Of a DNA stretch of 64,000 bases, positions 12,401 through 22,559 are shown piece by piece (position 1 is the stretch's first letter; each line of letters begins with the position of its first letter). The notes beneath the pieces are model-generated. The model worked only from the letters and a program-made list of their open reading frames with translations, ran no database searches and had not been told where the DNA came from. The position numbers and the translations under genes were made by a program. Source of the stretch: Tricholoma matsutake (lineage: Eukaryota > Basidiomycota > Agaricomycetes > Agaricales > Tricholomataceae); assembly GCA_026075535.2 (NCBI GenBank), contig AP026542.1, positions 3,286,001 through 3,350,000 on the forward strand, in the 5' to 3' direction.

Positions 12401-12561
12401 CCGTCTGTCGCTTGGGGCCGCTTTAAGGTGGAGTCAAGTCCTTCCAGTACTGGCAAGTTTTTCGATTTGGAATGTGCGATAAACTCTTGAAATTCTTGCT
12501 CTGTGTGTGTTTGAGTGTAGATGTTGTGAGGGGGACGTCTGCCATTCCGTTTTGATGCCAT
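9480..12561 (-). pseudogene. tnp2: Tnp2-family transposase (DDE, CACTA/EnSpm), broken by stops
   Basis: The start is Met at 12561 (MASKRNGRRPPHN). A short intron (about 12330-12293, GTATCC..TCTAG) leads to an acidic Pro/Glu-rich exon (12285-11899). The core begins HDMCITSCAAFPGAYSDLDV with a CPYC zinc pair and continues QFTTIPIGPVLQAFYSSPQT, the signature of Transposase_21 (tnp2) proteins in basidiomycetes. Further blocks are DIALQLSIDC, FVGHSGKHGCQVYCGIKGRR and IFTMDLMHLSILNDPD. A downstream region at 10461-9919 (QEFEALYYQWMESRIHFIHH..ETAIGNLSKEIRQ) and a C-terminal block at 9764-9495 are also typical of the family. It would cut and paste the element through the terminal repeats. In-frame stops at about 11897 and 10736 and others near 9918 and 9888 inactivate it; the first is TGA where CGA is expected. 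Confidence 0.85.
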
Positions 12562-12677
12562 TGTGCGATGTTGCAGCAAGTTGGGAAGCCGATCACAAAG
12601 GTTGTTTTTTGTAAAGTCAAAATACAAGGTGGTAATCAACGTGGATAGATGACAACAGACAGAGTCGTTACTAATCA

Positions 12678-12714
12678 ACAAAAATCTTAGGTAAACGGGG
12701 GAGTTCCTACTGGG
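12678..12714. repeat. Right TIR of the Tnp2 transposon (37 bp)
   Basis: Exact reverse complement of the left end; followed by the second AGTGAAG (12715-12721). Confidence 0.95.
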
Positions 12715-12721
12715 AGTGAAG

Positions 12722-12847
12722 CATAAAGTGCTATATTGTTTCATCGCTCTGTTGGCATGCTGGGCAGATTGGTGAGTTCATCTTTCCTATATGATAGAGG
12801 TGCTTAGCTAATGGTGCATGTCCCATTCTCAGCTGTGTTAGGATACT
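12722..12847 (-). pseudogene. LINE 3' tail, zinc-knuckle region (proximal half)
   Basis: Reads LRMGHAPLAKHLYHIGKMNS then PICPACQQ, a conserved block after RNase H in fungal LINE polyproteins. It joins 13181 in frame when the MITE at 12848-13172 and one AGGATACT are removed, and joins 6221 when the Tnp2 element is removed. Confidence 0.72.
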
Positions 12848-13172
12848 TAGAAAACTGCATGGGATTTACCCGCGGGTTTCCCACACTTTTATTTCCTAAT
12901 TTATTCAATGAGTTTTGCATGAAAACTCATGAAAAAATGATTTTCTGATAGCTATTCAATGGATGCTTGTGATACAAGGGACAAAATAATTCATTTTCGA
13001 CCTTGTCACATGACAGATGTCACCCAAATATTGTTTTATGTGTCAGATCACAAAGAGACAACAAAAAGCCTCCAGAAAATCTTTTTTTCATGATTTTCCA
13101 TGCAAAACTCATTGAATAAATTAGGAAATAAAAGTGTGGGAAACCCATGGGTAAAACCCATGCAGTTCCCTA
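12848..13172. mobile_element. hAT-type MITE, copy 1 (325 bp)
   Basis: The termini TAGAAAACTGCATGGG and TAGGGAACTGCATGGG are inverted. The arms extend over about 75 bp (through TTATTTCCTAATTTATTCAA). The 8-bp TSD AGGATACT is exact (12840-12847, 13173-13180). It has no coding capacity. A second copy lies at 18768-19093, in the reverse orientation judged by the central region. Confidence 0.92.
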
Positions 13173-13180
13173 AGGATACT

Positions 13181-13610
13181 GGCTAGCTTTCTCAGTAGCT
13201 TTGTGACAAGGTTGATGTATTTGTTGGAGGGAGTTGTGGGGTCCATCTTCCTCATCCTGTTGTATTGTTTCGATGTTTGCCAGCCTTTTTGCATGTAGCA
13301 TTTGAGTTTTTTATTGTACATCCATTTGACTGTGGATTTGCTGTGCAGCAGAGTCTTCTTGAGGAATCTTAGTAATTTGCTTGCATTGCTGCTTTCCTCC
13401 ATTATTGCCTTCTTTGCCTCCTCATCTGCACATTTGTTACCCTCTACTCCTTTGTGTCCTGATACCCATTTGACTACAATTTTTTTGCTGTGGTGTTTTT
13501 CCTGTATTGAGGTGACACTTTCATGTAGTGTGTCAAATATGTAATGACCTGGGTTGGGTTTTGTTAGCTGTGTGGCTGTAATAGAAGCACAGTTGTTGAT
13601 ATAGATACTG
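13181..13610 (-). pseudogene. LINE RNase H domain, C-terminal half
   Basis: Contains VVKWVSGHKGVEGNKCADEE, the RNase H motif with the catalytic-region His (GHKGVEGN) and final Asp (CADEEAKK). The N-terminal half (VFTDGSGMEGKIGAAAVLY) lies at 17960-17830; the two were one domain before the Ulp1-bearing transposon inserted at a TA (13611-13612). Confidence 0.8.
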
Positions 13611-13783
13611 TACAATTACGACCAAGTCTTCAGTCACGCGTCACGATGACCTTTGAAGTGAAGAGATTTTCTATGATGTCACACATCACAATGCAATCTG
13701 AAGAGATTTTTACTGGGGATAAAATACATCAAAAATGCCGCCAAAATCGCGCCTGCGCTGCCATTGGCCCTTCTACATGCCAC

Positions 13784-15700
13784 CTAGTCAGTCCTCACCC
13801 ATGCTTCATCTGAGTAGAACTTGTTTCTGATCCATTTCCATTGTCCGCGTCCCTGGAGTTGTTTGACAGCATGAGTTGTGTCGATCTTTATGCCATCCAC
13901 AACTTCCACCATAGTCTCCTCTGCCTCAGCAGCAGATTCCAGTCCCCATTCCTCGCCTGGTACAAACTGGTCACTCTCAGCACCTGCCATTACATCCCAA
14001 ACTGCTTCCAGAGGAACAACGACATCATCTCAAGTTCAGAAAACTCCACATCTTCGTCAAGTGCCTCTTCAGGAGTGAGTGATGGTGCCAAAACTCTTGA
14101 TCGAGGTTGAGTGAGCTCCGCAAAAAAGGTTGGATCAGTTTCTGGGAGGCTGCAAAGGGCTTGTTGTGCTTCAGGGCTTGTCAGACTTTTGTACGATAGG
14201 TTGAAATCTTTGACACGACACATCTCCCATGCCTAAGCAGTCGTTGCATATTAACACTAACAAAATTATGTGATTATATGAACAACAAACCTTCTTTACA
14301 ATGTCGGTCTTGTTCAAGGCATTGTATGCCATCCACAGCCAATGGACAGTGCGATCCCTGAGTACTCCAACCTTCTTACTGACCGTGATCTCCTGAGGGG
14401 ATTTGCCTGCCGTGAGCTCTGCCAGCACCTCCTGGACCACATCCTCATGTGCCGATTTCTTCAGCAAGAGTTTGAAGACTCATTGAAAGCTGATGTCACA
14501 AGGCTGGAATAACCCAGTCATCCGTGCAGGTATGAAGTGGACAATAATCGATTCATGAGATTTACCCATCCAGTTCATAAACTCATCAGAGCGATGCACA
14601 GACCAACAATCAATTTGCCATAGTGAGCGTTGATCGGGAGGAAGGCCAAGGCAGATCTTTGTTGCATCAAAGTGTGGGGCGAGAATTGTGTTGACAAAGT
14701 TCCTCATCGTCTCTTGAGTAGACCAGTAAGTACTTGTTTTCGAAGTCTCTAGTAGAAAGCCTGCAGCCTTGGCATCCTTATAACTTCAAGATTGTGCAGA
14801 TGGAAGAGATGTTGCTGTACTCCCTTTGTAGATCACTTGGAAAGGAAGCACAACACCATCATTTGTCAATGTGACCAATACGGTAATGGCATGTTTCTCT
14901 TCTGTTCCAATCATCATGACCTGCTTGGAGCCAACTTTTGCATAAGTCATATGGCAACCTTGTGCAAGAGTCGTCTGGGTCTGATCACTGTTTGCGATGA
15001 GTTCTGATGGGATGGACTCGTCCTTGATAGTATACGCCATGCAGAGAAATGCTTTCTTGAGAATTGTATCTGAATCCACTGGTATCTTTCCGCCAGCTCG
15101 TGTGGAACGTCGCATACTCCAACCAAGGCAATGATCAATGAATTTCTTGACAAACGCCTTGGAACATCGAAACAGAGTCCCATTGGGAGAAGGACTTTGA
15201 ATATTTGTGGGGTGGAATGTTGAAGTTGGGCGATCATGATGCCACGGATTGTGATCAAGGTAAGAGGAACAGAAGTCTCCCGAAGCTGCTCCAATGACCT
15301 GAGAATCTGCTCTGTTACCTCAGGATAGCCAACCAAGACACCAACCCGAGTTGTGACACCACCAGGTTTGTTTGCTTGTTTGACATGCTCCAGGGTGCGC
15401 GTACTCCAATGAGGTGCTGTGCCTTCTTGATCTATCCAACCACCGACCGTTTGTGATGTGAGTTGAGAAAACAGGTTTGAATCCATCTTTTGCAGTTCTC
15501 GAACAATCTCGGTTGGATGCATGAGGGGCCCACATCGGATGGCAGCTGCACTGATCTGTTGCCATAATAATGGTGACATCCAGTTGGTTAACACTGCTGC
15601 TGTGTAGTCCTTGACCTGTGGATGGCCAACTTTTCCTCACTGCTGTCGTGTGTCTTCTTTCACTGTACGATTCGGTCTTGATGCTTTGGCAACATTCAGA
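13784..15700 (-). pseudogene. DDE_1 (pogo-like) transposase of the Ulp1-bearing element
   Basis: The N-terminal part (15594-15120) holds blocks such as RCGPLMHPTEIVRELQK and ITIRGIMIAQLQHSTPQIF that look like a helical DNA-binding region. The catalytic core follows: first Asp in IANSDQTQTTLAQGCHMTY (about 14985), second in WQIDCWSVHRSDEFMNW (about 14610), third in PARMTGLFQPCDISFQ (about 14497). These give a DDD triad of the PF03184 type. The C-terminal part (14467-13784) has an intron near 14223-14290 and acidic tail sequence GEEWGLESAAEAEETMVE. It would excise and integrate the element at TA. Frame breaks near 15320-15115, 14786 and 14480 make it non-functional as read. Confidence 0.8.
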
Positions 15701-15814
15701 GAGGAAGACATAGGCGGAATGAGGTTCATATCCTAGTAAATCTGGTAAGTAATCTGTGATGTGACTGATAGAAGTCAAGTGAACCTTTATCTTCCACAGC
15801 TTTCCATCAGCATC

Positions 15815-17440
15815 TCATTTCCCCAACTCGATCTCAGCTTGCTTCTCCCTCTTGCATTGCCTCTGCTTCCGTATAGTTGACATTTCCGTTTTGCATTGCT
15901 TTGCTTTCTCAAGCTTAGCTGCCTCTCGTTCCTTGTCCCCTGCCACATTTTCATCATGCTCGTGCTTCATATGCTTGTGATCCACCTCAATCTGTTCCTT
16001 AGATGCCCGGCTGAAATAGTTGAAAAGACCTCCTAAAGCACTGTCGTCGGAGTCAATGGCAGACTGCTTTCGTTTTTTGGTTGGTTTCACAGGAAGAATG
16101 CTAGCTGTGGGGGTGGGTGAAGGAGAGATTCGGCTTTGATGAGACTGGGGCTTGGCTGCCATGAGGGGTACAGCAGATTCGGCGGCAAGTGCTGGAGTCT
16201 CCAGGATGGCAGGGATGAGTGTTGGCATGAAGAATACACCTTCATCTCCAGCCGGCTCGATGGTGTACATCAAAATTTGACCTTCTGGAATGTCAAGTGC
16301 AGTATGCTGACAGTATGTGTTAGGATTCAGAAGTTGGATAATATATAAATACGACTCACGAATTGGAGGTCACAATTGGCAACACAGATAAATGCCTCGA
16401 TTCGTAACTCATCGGCATGTGTAGACGTCTCAAGAAGGCTGATACGTTCGGGGAGTGCATTGTATCCAACTGCATTAACTGCAAAGATAGAACAATTGTA
16501 GCCATCGAATTGTCTGGTGATCGGTAAATTTTGGTGCACAAACTGTTGTGAGGTGTGATTCTCAATCCACCAATCAATGGCAGATTTCAGTTCCATGTTC
16601 GACCCAGCTATTGAGTCTCCATATAGGAAGAGAGACTGCGCTGTGTCGATCACCACTCCAACCCAATGGGTATCATCGATATTCATGACACCACAAACCT
16701 TCTCCCATATATTTGATGCCAACTCTTCACTGACTGCCCAAACATGTCGAGCACCTTTAGTATCCTTGGTGTATGGTACTGTTTCACGATCACGGTACAG
16801 CTTCACAAGCTTACAAAAGAATGACTGCTTGACAACCTCGCAGTTTAACTTTCCTGATCGCTCTATATCCCACCTCAGCAAATCAAGCTGCTGATCAAGA
16901 TGGGTCATACAAAGCCATTGGGATGAAAGATAAGCTGCAAGTTTGGTTCAGGGTTCGGATTCTGAGAAACCGCTCACGTTCCCAGCCCATGATAGTCTGA
17001 GGAGAATCATCTGTGTGGTGTCGCATAGCTTCCAAAGATTTGGTGATTTATATCACGTGCATTGTTTGCTGAGGAACATTTCAGCATTTGCCCATGGCTG
17101 TCGAACATACCATCGGAGGTGGGAGACTTCAATCCAATAGGTGAGGATCCATAATGGATAGCATAATCACAGTGGGGAGGTGGGCATAACAAATTGCTTT
17201 TGACACTCCCACATGATTCGGAAGGCTAGATAGAACTTTTGATGAGGGGATTGGTAGGTCCTTCAAATGCTCTAGCCTAATCTCGTTAACATTCGGGTTG
17301 CCTGTACACCAGAATGTGGAGATATCGGAATGTTGTGTCTGATCTTGAGCAGGAAGAGGAAATTGCAAGAATGCTGATATGGAAAGCTCAGGTGAAGGGA
17401 GGAGTGTACTTCTTAGCAGAGGAGGGACAGCGATGGACAT
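15815..17440 (-). pseudogene. Ulp1-like SUMO-protease-fold cysteine peptidase with charged C-terminal extension
   Basis: Counting from the Met at 16908, His81 (DDTHWVGVVID), Asp98 (LFLYGDSIAG), Gln133 and Cys139 (TRQFDGYNCSIFAVN) form the complete catalytic set of C48/Ulp1 peptidases. An N-terminal exon lies at about 17440-17129. After a probable intron (about 16370-16315) a 150-residue extension follows (ILPVKPTKKRKQSAIDSDDS, then Lys/Glu-rich helix to 15815). A TGA at 15817 sits where CGA would continue the frame towards the transposase (KIKVHL), so the two may once have been one polyprotein. Ulp1-type proteases occur beside transposases in several eukaryotic DNA transposons; the target here is unknown. 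Confidence 0.8.
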
Positions 17441-17709
17441 TCTGCATGCATTACAGGATAGCTACTATGCTCAACGATTATTTCTATGCTTCATTTAGTG
17501 GGGACATTTGAGTGGACAATGGTGGGGTGGCATTCTGCGAGTATGTAGTGGTGGGCATCGGTGGCCTTGCGCATGGTGGTTTCCAGAGAGGACAATGTGG
17601 GCTTGAAGAGATGTGAAGGATGTACGCGGTCCCCAGAACAATGAAGATATGAAGAGATGACTGAGGCATGTCACGCATCATTCATGCTGAAGACTTGGTC
17701 GTAATTGTA

Positions 17710-18767
17710 TAGTATTGGCCAACTGGTTGTTCCACTCATTGGATATAAGCTTAGCTCCCAGCACAGCACCTACACCCTCCCCTTTGTGTACTGTATGGTG
17801 TCATTATGATCCCAGTTGCTGTCTTAGCTTGGTTTTGAGGTTTCTGTTTCTGTAAAGTACCGCTGCTGCACCTATCTTTCCTTCCATGCCTGATCCATCT
17901 GTGAAGACCTTTATGTCTGGGTTGTCATTTTGTATTGCTTCTATTGCTTTGTCAGTTCCTGTTATTACCTCTGTGGTCATACTGGGTTTCCATCCTGTGT
18001 TGAACCATACAGCTTTGATTAGTCTGCTCACAGCATTTGTAACTGGTTTGTGCAAGGGGTGGGAGCTTGGTAAGGTTGCAAGCCATATGGCTGCCTAGTG
18101 ACATTGTTTGTCGATTAGCAGGTGGAAATGGAGCAGATTTGCCATGACTTCTAGAATGTCTGTTGCAGTTGTTTTCATCATGCCTGTTATCATGAGGGTG
18201 ACCCATCTCTGGATTGTTGTCAGTTTCCTTATGGTGGCTTGACCTATGCATCCATTTTTTGCTCTTTTGCCTATGTTCTGTTGTGGTGAGAGGAATATGT
18301 CAGCAGCATATAACATGCAGGGGACTGTATGGATAGGTATAATTGCCATATGTATTTTGCATTTATTCCATGAGATGCATGGGCTAGTCTTCCAAATTGT
18401 ATGAGCCAGTCTTGTCCTCTTGCAAGGACAGCTGTGCATTGGGCTTTCCAGTTTAATTTGTTGTCCACCATTATGCCCAGAAACTGTGCTGTTTCCTTTG
18501 ATTGTATGTGTTGGTTGCCTAGAATTAGTGCTTGTTGTGGTATTGGGATTCTTCTTTTTGGATTGAGTGAGTTTGGGACTAGTTTTTTTGCTGCATTGAG
18601 TAGTTAGAACTTTTTGATGCCAAACCTGCAGTTATGGGTTTTGGCCCATTTGAAGACTCCCTCCACTCAGTTCATGATGTTTTGTAGCTTCTCATGGGTT
18701 TTGTTGAAGTTCTTGCCACAGACTATGATTACTGCATCATTGATGAATAGTGGTATCCATTCACCTG
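17710..18767 (-). pseudogene. LINE reverse transcriptase C-terminus and RNase H N-terminus
   Basis: Reads, 5' to 3', the RT active-site region (PLFINDAVIIVCGKNF at about 18750-18705), the thumb block FLGIMVDNKLNWKAQ (about 18475), the connection region, and RNase H start VFTDGSGMEGKIGAAAVLY (about 17915-17850). The FxDD box reads F-I-N-D (18733-18747), so one catalytic Asp is lost by a G-to-A change. Several stops interrupt it. Confidence 0.78.
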
Positions 18768-19093
18768 TAGGGAACTGCACAGGTTTTACCTGTGGGTTTC
18801 CCATGCTTTTATTTCCTAATTTATTCAATGAGTTTTGCATGAAAAATCATGAAAAAAATGATTTTCTGGAAGCTATTTGTTGGCTCTTTGTGATCTAACA
18901 CATAAGACAATATTTGGGTGACATCTGTCATGTGACAAGGTCGAAAATAAATTATTTTGTCCCTTGTATCACAAGCATCCATTGAATAGCTATCAGAAAA
19001 TCATTTTTTCATGAGTTTTTATGCAGAACTCATTGAATAAATTAGAAAATAAAAGCGTGGGAAACCCGCAGGTAAAACCCGTGCAGTTCTCTA
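18768..19093. mobile_element. hAT-type MITE, copy 2 (326 bp)
   Basis: Same family as 12848-13172: ends TAGGGAACTGCAC and TAGAGAACTGCAC, arms of about 75 bp. The 8-bp TSD TTCACCTG is exact (18760-18767, 19094-19101). It is inserted in the LINE RT gene just upstream (in LINE sense) of the active-site motif. Confidence 0.93.
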
Positions 19094-19101
19094 TTCACCT
19101 G

Positions 19102-19743
19102 CCTTGAGGGCTGGAATCTTCAGTAGGTCAGCATTGTAAATGAGGTAAGAAACCCCTGAGTATGGGTCTCCCTGATCTAGTCCATACAGTACTTTGAAGG
19201 TCACTGTTTGGTAGTCATCAAATGAGATTGTTGTTTGTCTGTTTTCTAGCCATCTCTTCATCCATTCTGTGTATTCTTGCAGGATCCCTCATTTTATCAT
19301 GTTGTGTATGAGGCAGTCAATATCTATGCTTGGGAAAACACCTTTGACATCAAGGAATAAAACTGAGGCAACTGTTTTTGCCACGTGTCTTTGATCATCT
19401 TCATTAGTAAGTGTATTGAGTCAGGAGGGGTCCCTGGCTCCAAAGTGGTTGGAGGGGAGGATGTCATGTTTCTCACACATTGTGACCATGTCTTCTGCTT
19501 GGCAGCTGTTGAGTAGTCTGGCCATGCTGTACTATTGGTTGCCATGCTGACAGGGACATGTAGTCAGGTTTTCTGGGTTTCTTGAGGATTAGTGTTTTGG
19601 TGCATGCCCATTCCTGTGGATAGTACTTGAGTGTGTTAGTGGCACAAAAAGGCGGGCTGAGATATGGAATGAGATCTTCTTTGGCATGTATCAGGATTGA
19701 ATTCAGTATTGACCCTTTTTTGCTGGCTTTGTAGGGCTTCATC
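19102..19743 (-). pseudogene. LINE reverse transcriptase, finger and palm segment
   Basis: Contains SPPFCATNTLKYYPQEW and LILKKPRKPDYMSLSAWQPI (typical entry to RT), then VLFLDVKGVFPSID with the first catalytic Asp (about 19350) and GLDQGDPYSGVSYLIYNADL (about 19190-19135). Internal stops and frame changes show decay. Confidence 0.8.
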
Positions 19744-20019
19744 TGTTGAAATTAACCCTGAGATACATGCTGCATACATGAGGCAATACATGCAGCATAC
19801 ACATGTTACTGCGCTTACTGTGCATACATGTGGTAAACACATTCCTGAGTCATGTGACATCCTTATTATTATTGTGTATATAAGGAGAACCTGTACCATA
19901 GTAGGAATACAGGGTTCTTACCTCTGCTAATCCTAGCTGTAAATCTAACTAAACCCCAGGTAGGTTGTAAGGAACTTGTTGTCTCTTCTGCTGTGCAGCA
20001 TATATAGTCTGCTCCAACA
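19744..20019 (+). mobile_element. Solo LTR, short Copia-like (276 bp)
   Basis: Begins TGTTGAAATTAACC and ends GCTCCAACA (TG...CA). It is flanked by the 5-bp TSD TCATC (19739-19743, 20020-20024). A TATATAAGG box near 19875 suggests plus orientation. It separates the LINE blocks VHYAIKKMM (right) and KPYKASKKGSI (left), which are contiguous in related LINEs. Copia assignment rests on length and the TGTTG...CAACA ends only. Confidence 0.82.
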
Positions 20020-20024
20020 TCATC

Positions 20025-20723
20025 TTCTTTATTGCATAGTGGACTTGTTCATCCGTGATGTTTTTGAAGTTCCAACATGGCAGTGGGTATTGGTAGTCTT
20101 GTGGTATGGGGGCTATTGTGGGGTTTGCTGGCAGGAAGGTCTCATAAAATAGGCAGCCCTTGCTTTCATTATCCACTGCTTCCCTGTTTATGTGTTTCAT
20201 TACTGGATCTTTGACTTGTAGTGTAGGGATTTTTGCTTTTCCTGTATCAGTTGCTGGTGAGGTGACTAGTCTGCTTGCCTGCCATACACTTGATTCATCA
20301 AGTCCCTCTAACAATTAAACCCAGTGTTCTGCTTTGGCTGTTCAAATCATTTCTGAGTATTGATTTTGCTGTTGCCAGTATTGTTTGTGGATGGTGTGTT
20401 GTGGGTTTGAGCAGTGATATTTTGATTTTCCACTGAGCTGTTGCATCTTTTGCTGGCCAGTTCTGTCATCCACCATCTCTTGGAGTATGGGCTTGGCTTC
20501 ATTAGTTTGATGTGTTTTTTGATAGTGTCCTGAATTGCTCCATTCAGTGTATTCAGTGTGGCATTGAAGTCCTTGATGCTTTGATCTCTGTGGGTGGAGG
20601 TATGTTAGTGAGGTTTTCTTTTAGAGTTTTAACCAACTCAGTCCAGTTCATTAGCCTGAAGTTCCATCTGGGCTCCCATGATGCTCTGGTTGCATAGATG
20701 TCAAATTGCATAATAATTGGATA
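20025..20723 (-). pseudogene. LINE endonuclease C-terminus and linker to RT
   Basis: Reads DNHYPIIMQFDI..PRWNFRLMNWTELVKTLKENL, the end of an APE-type endonuclease, followed by a linker (PLPCWNFKNITDEQVHYAIK) that precedes the RT. Stops interrupt it near 20550 and 20320. The upstream endonuclease portion is at 21451-21959, beyond a solo LTR. Confidence 0.75.
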
Positions 20724-20728
20724 GTGGT

Positions 20729-21445
20729 TGTCAAGAACTGTTCCTCGCCTGATCAGAACCTGCATCTGGCCAACACCTTTCCACATCTCAAACCCGACAT
20801 TCACCAACTCATCCCATTTTCATTCCCGGCTGCCTTGCACTGCCCACACTGCAGTGCACCAGGCCACCTTGTACACCACCCATGGCCCCCTTCCCAAGGC
20901 TGCCATCTCTTTTGCAAATTCAACTATGGACTCCTGTGTGGCCCCCACTAAGTAATTTATTTATGCAGTCGAGACACTGCTGCAGTTACCGAGATGTTCC
21001 ACTCCAATTCTGGACTCCAGTATTTAAGCTTAGTTAGTTTCAACTGGTATTCCTCAGTTTGTATATTGACATAGACTCAACAAAGCCCTGACTTTAACCT
21101 GCCAATCTAAATCTTGTTCTACTCCTACCTCTGTCCTCTAAGAGTCTGAACTTCATTTGACTCAACCTCTAGTTCTCCCTCCCAAGTTTTGGTCTCATCC
21201 AAACTTAACCCAAGTTCCTCCATACTCCTTCCCTGCACTACCCACACTTCCCCGCTCCTACCTCCAAACCTTCATCTTGAAATTAGGACACTAGATGAGG
21301 TGAAGGGCACAGCTTCTTATAAGCTGAAGCCAAGTCCTTTCTGTTCCCCTTTCACAGAATCTGCTACGACCCAACAACTTTCTGTTATCGACATCTGCAG
21401 GGTCCAACCAGATTCCAATGTGCACTTCAGGATCAGTTCTTAACA
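20729..21445 (+). mobile_element. Solo LTR (717 bp) inserted in the LINE endonuclease
   Basis: Ends are TGTCAAGAACTG and CAGTTCTTAACA (TG...CA). The 5-bp TSD GTGGT is exact (20724-20728, 21446-21450). Removing it joins the LINE frame through D-H-Y-P. A TATTTAAG box at about 21030 suggests plus orientation. No internal retroelement sequence remains. Confidence 0.87.
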
Positions 21446-21450
21446 GTGGT

Positions 21451-21959
21451 CTGTTTTGACTGGTTGTGTGGCATCATCCATCTTGCATTTGATGATTGTG
21501 TTCATGTGTTCTTCTGTGCAGAAGACATTGTCTACCCTGGTGTGATCCCTGTGTTGTGCGCTCATAGTGTTGGGAAACACCATCTTCATGTTGTGTCATG
21601 CTAACAAGTTTAGTAGGGGTTGTGTTAGATCCAGGTTTTCATGGGTGAACAGGTGTGTTTCTGGCTTCATCCCATAATGGGTGGTATTGGTTGAAATCCC
21701 CCATCCATATTGTGTGTAGTGGGTGTGCTGTGTGCCACTGTCTCTCTCAGTCTCACATGAATGTGGAGATGTATGTTAGCACATTGTTGTTATCCCCATT
21801 GTTGTAGATATTAATAATTTGTAACATACTGAAATCACCTACAATTTCAATTGCAGTGATGTCTGGGTGTTGAAAATGCAGTTGTTTCCACGTGTCTGTT
21901 TAGAGGTTAGTATTAACAAGGATGACTGATCTTGTGTTGAACAACCCATCACATTGATT
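21451..21959 (-). pseudogene. LINE APE-type endonuclease, N-terminal and central part
   Basis: Reads TRSVILVNTN, then FSMLQIINIYNNGDNNNVLTY and HTIWMGDFNQYHPLWDEARN, the Asp/Asn and His core of apurinic endonuclease-like nicking domains of LINEs. Frame shifts separate the blocks. The very N-terminus would lie right of G1 (beyond 37077) and was not found with confidence. Confidence 0.72.
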
Positions 21960-21964
21960 GAAGT

Positions 21965-22547
21965 TGAAAGGTTGCCTGGTTAGGGAACCTCACTCAGTAG
22001 TCAGACAGACAGACAGGAATAGGTTATCTTCATTGCAGAGAGTAAGGGATGTCAATACTGTACAGCAGGAAGAATAATTAACTATACCTTTGTTGCAGAG
22101 AGTAAGGGATGGGGCAATGAAGGGGAAAATAGTCTACTACCTATAGTATTCTAAAAATAGCTTTCCACCTTGTACATATCAAGAAAAAGGCCACATCAAG
22201 ACTTTCTATATATAGAAGGGCCACATCAAGACTTGGAATGATGGGAATGGGTCATTCTCGGGGATTGATGGCAGTGATGGGAATTTGATGGGATTTTTGA
22301 TAGGAATGATAGGGGGCACAGATTGATGCAGAATTGATGGAAACATGATATCAACACATAGTGGGCATTGTTTCATGGTCCGATTCTATATTTAGCATTT
22401 TTTTGATGCAGATATTGATGTGTGTGCACATTGGAGTGCTTTTGGTATATATGGTTGTTTTGCATGCACATTATGTGTGTTGGTGTGTACGGCTGTTTTG
22501 CATGCATGTTGTGTGTGTAGTAAGTCTGTGAGGGTACCAGACTTACA
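21965..22547 (-). repeat. G1 3' LTR (583 bp)
   Basis: Complete LTR with CCAGACTTACA at the polypurine-tract side. The middle is rich in short TGATGGGAAT-like repeats. The same LTR family occurs split at 28284-28771/37015-37072 and as a solo LTR at 44283-44803. Confidence 0.9.
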
Positions 22548-22559
22548 CTCCTTTCCACC

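Larger units (their letters stand above)
6222..12714 (-). mobile_element. Tnp2-type (CACTA/EnSpm superfamily) DNA transposon, 6493 bp
   Basis: The first and last 37 bases are perfect inverted repeats beginning CCCAGTAGGAACTCCCCC. Flanks are AGTGAAG at 6215-6221 and 12715-12721, and removing the element plus one AGTGAAG restores the interrupted LINE frame. Subterminal DNA at the left end carries repeated GATAGA(T/A)...ATCG motifs (6300-6460). It encodes a Tnp2 transposase and a second gene on the minus strand, and possibly a small plus-strand gene. CpG is well kept, so it is younger than its LINE host, although the transposase has stops. The 7-bp TSD and ends lacking CACTA are unusual. Confidence 0.92.
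13613..17707 (-). mobile_element. TA-flanked pogo-like DDE transposon carrying a Ulp1-type protease, 4095 bp
   Basis: A perfect 21-bp TIR starts CAATTACGACCAAGTCTT (13613-13633, 17687-17707) and is flanked by TA on both sides (13611-13612, 17708-17709), as in the Tc1/mariner-pogo group. On the minus strand it reads a Ulp1-like cysteine protease with a basic, charged C-terminal extension, then a DDE_1 transposase. The element split the LINE RNase H domain. Perfect ends and retained CpG suggest a fairly recent insertion, although stops are present in both coding parts. Confidence 0.9.

Noticed and set aside
9919..12561. KDZ-type transposase
   Set aside because: The HDMC..C..CPYC and TIPIGPVLQAFY blocks fit Tnp2/Transposase_21, not KDZ, despite the long TSD.
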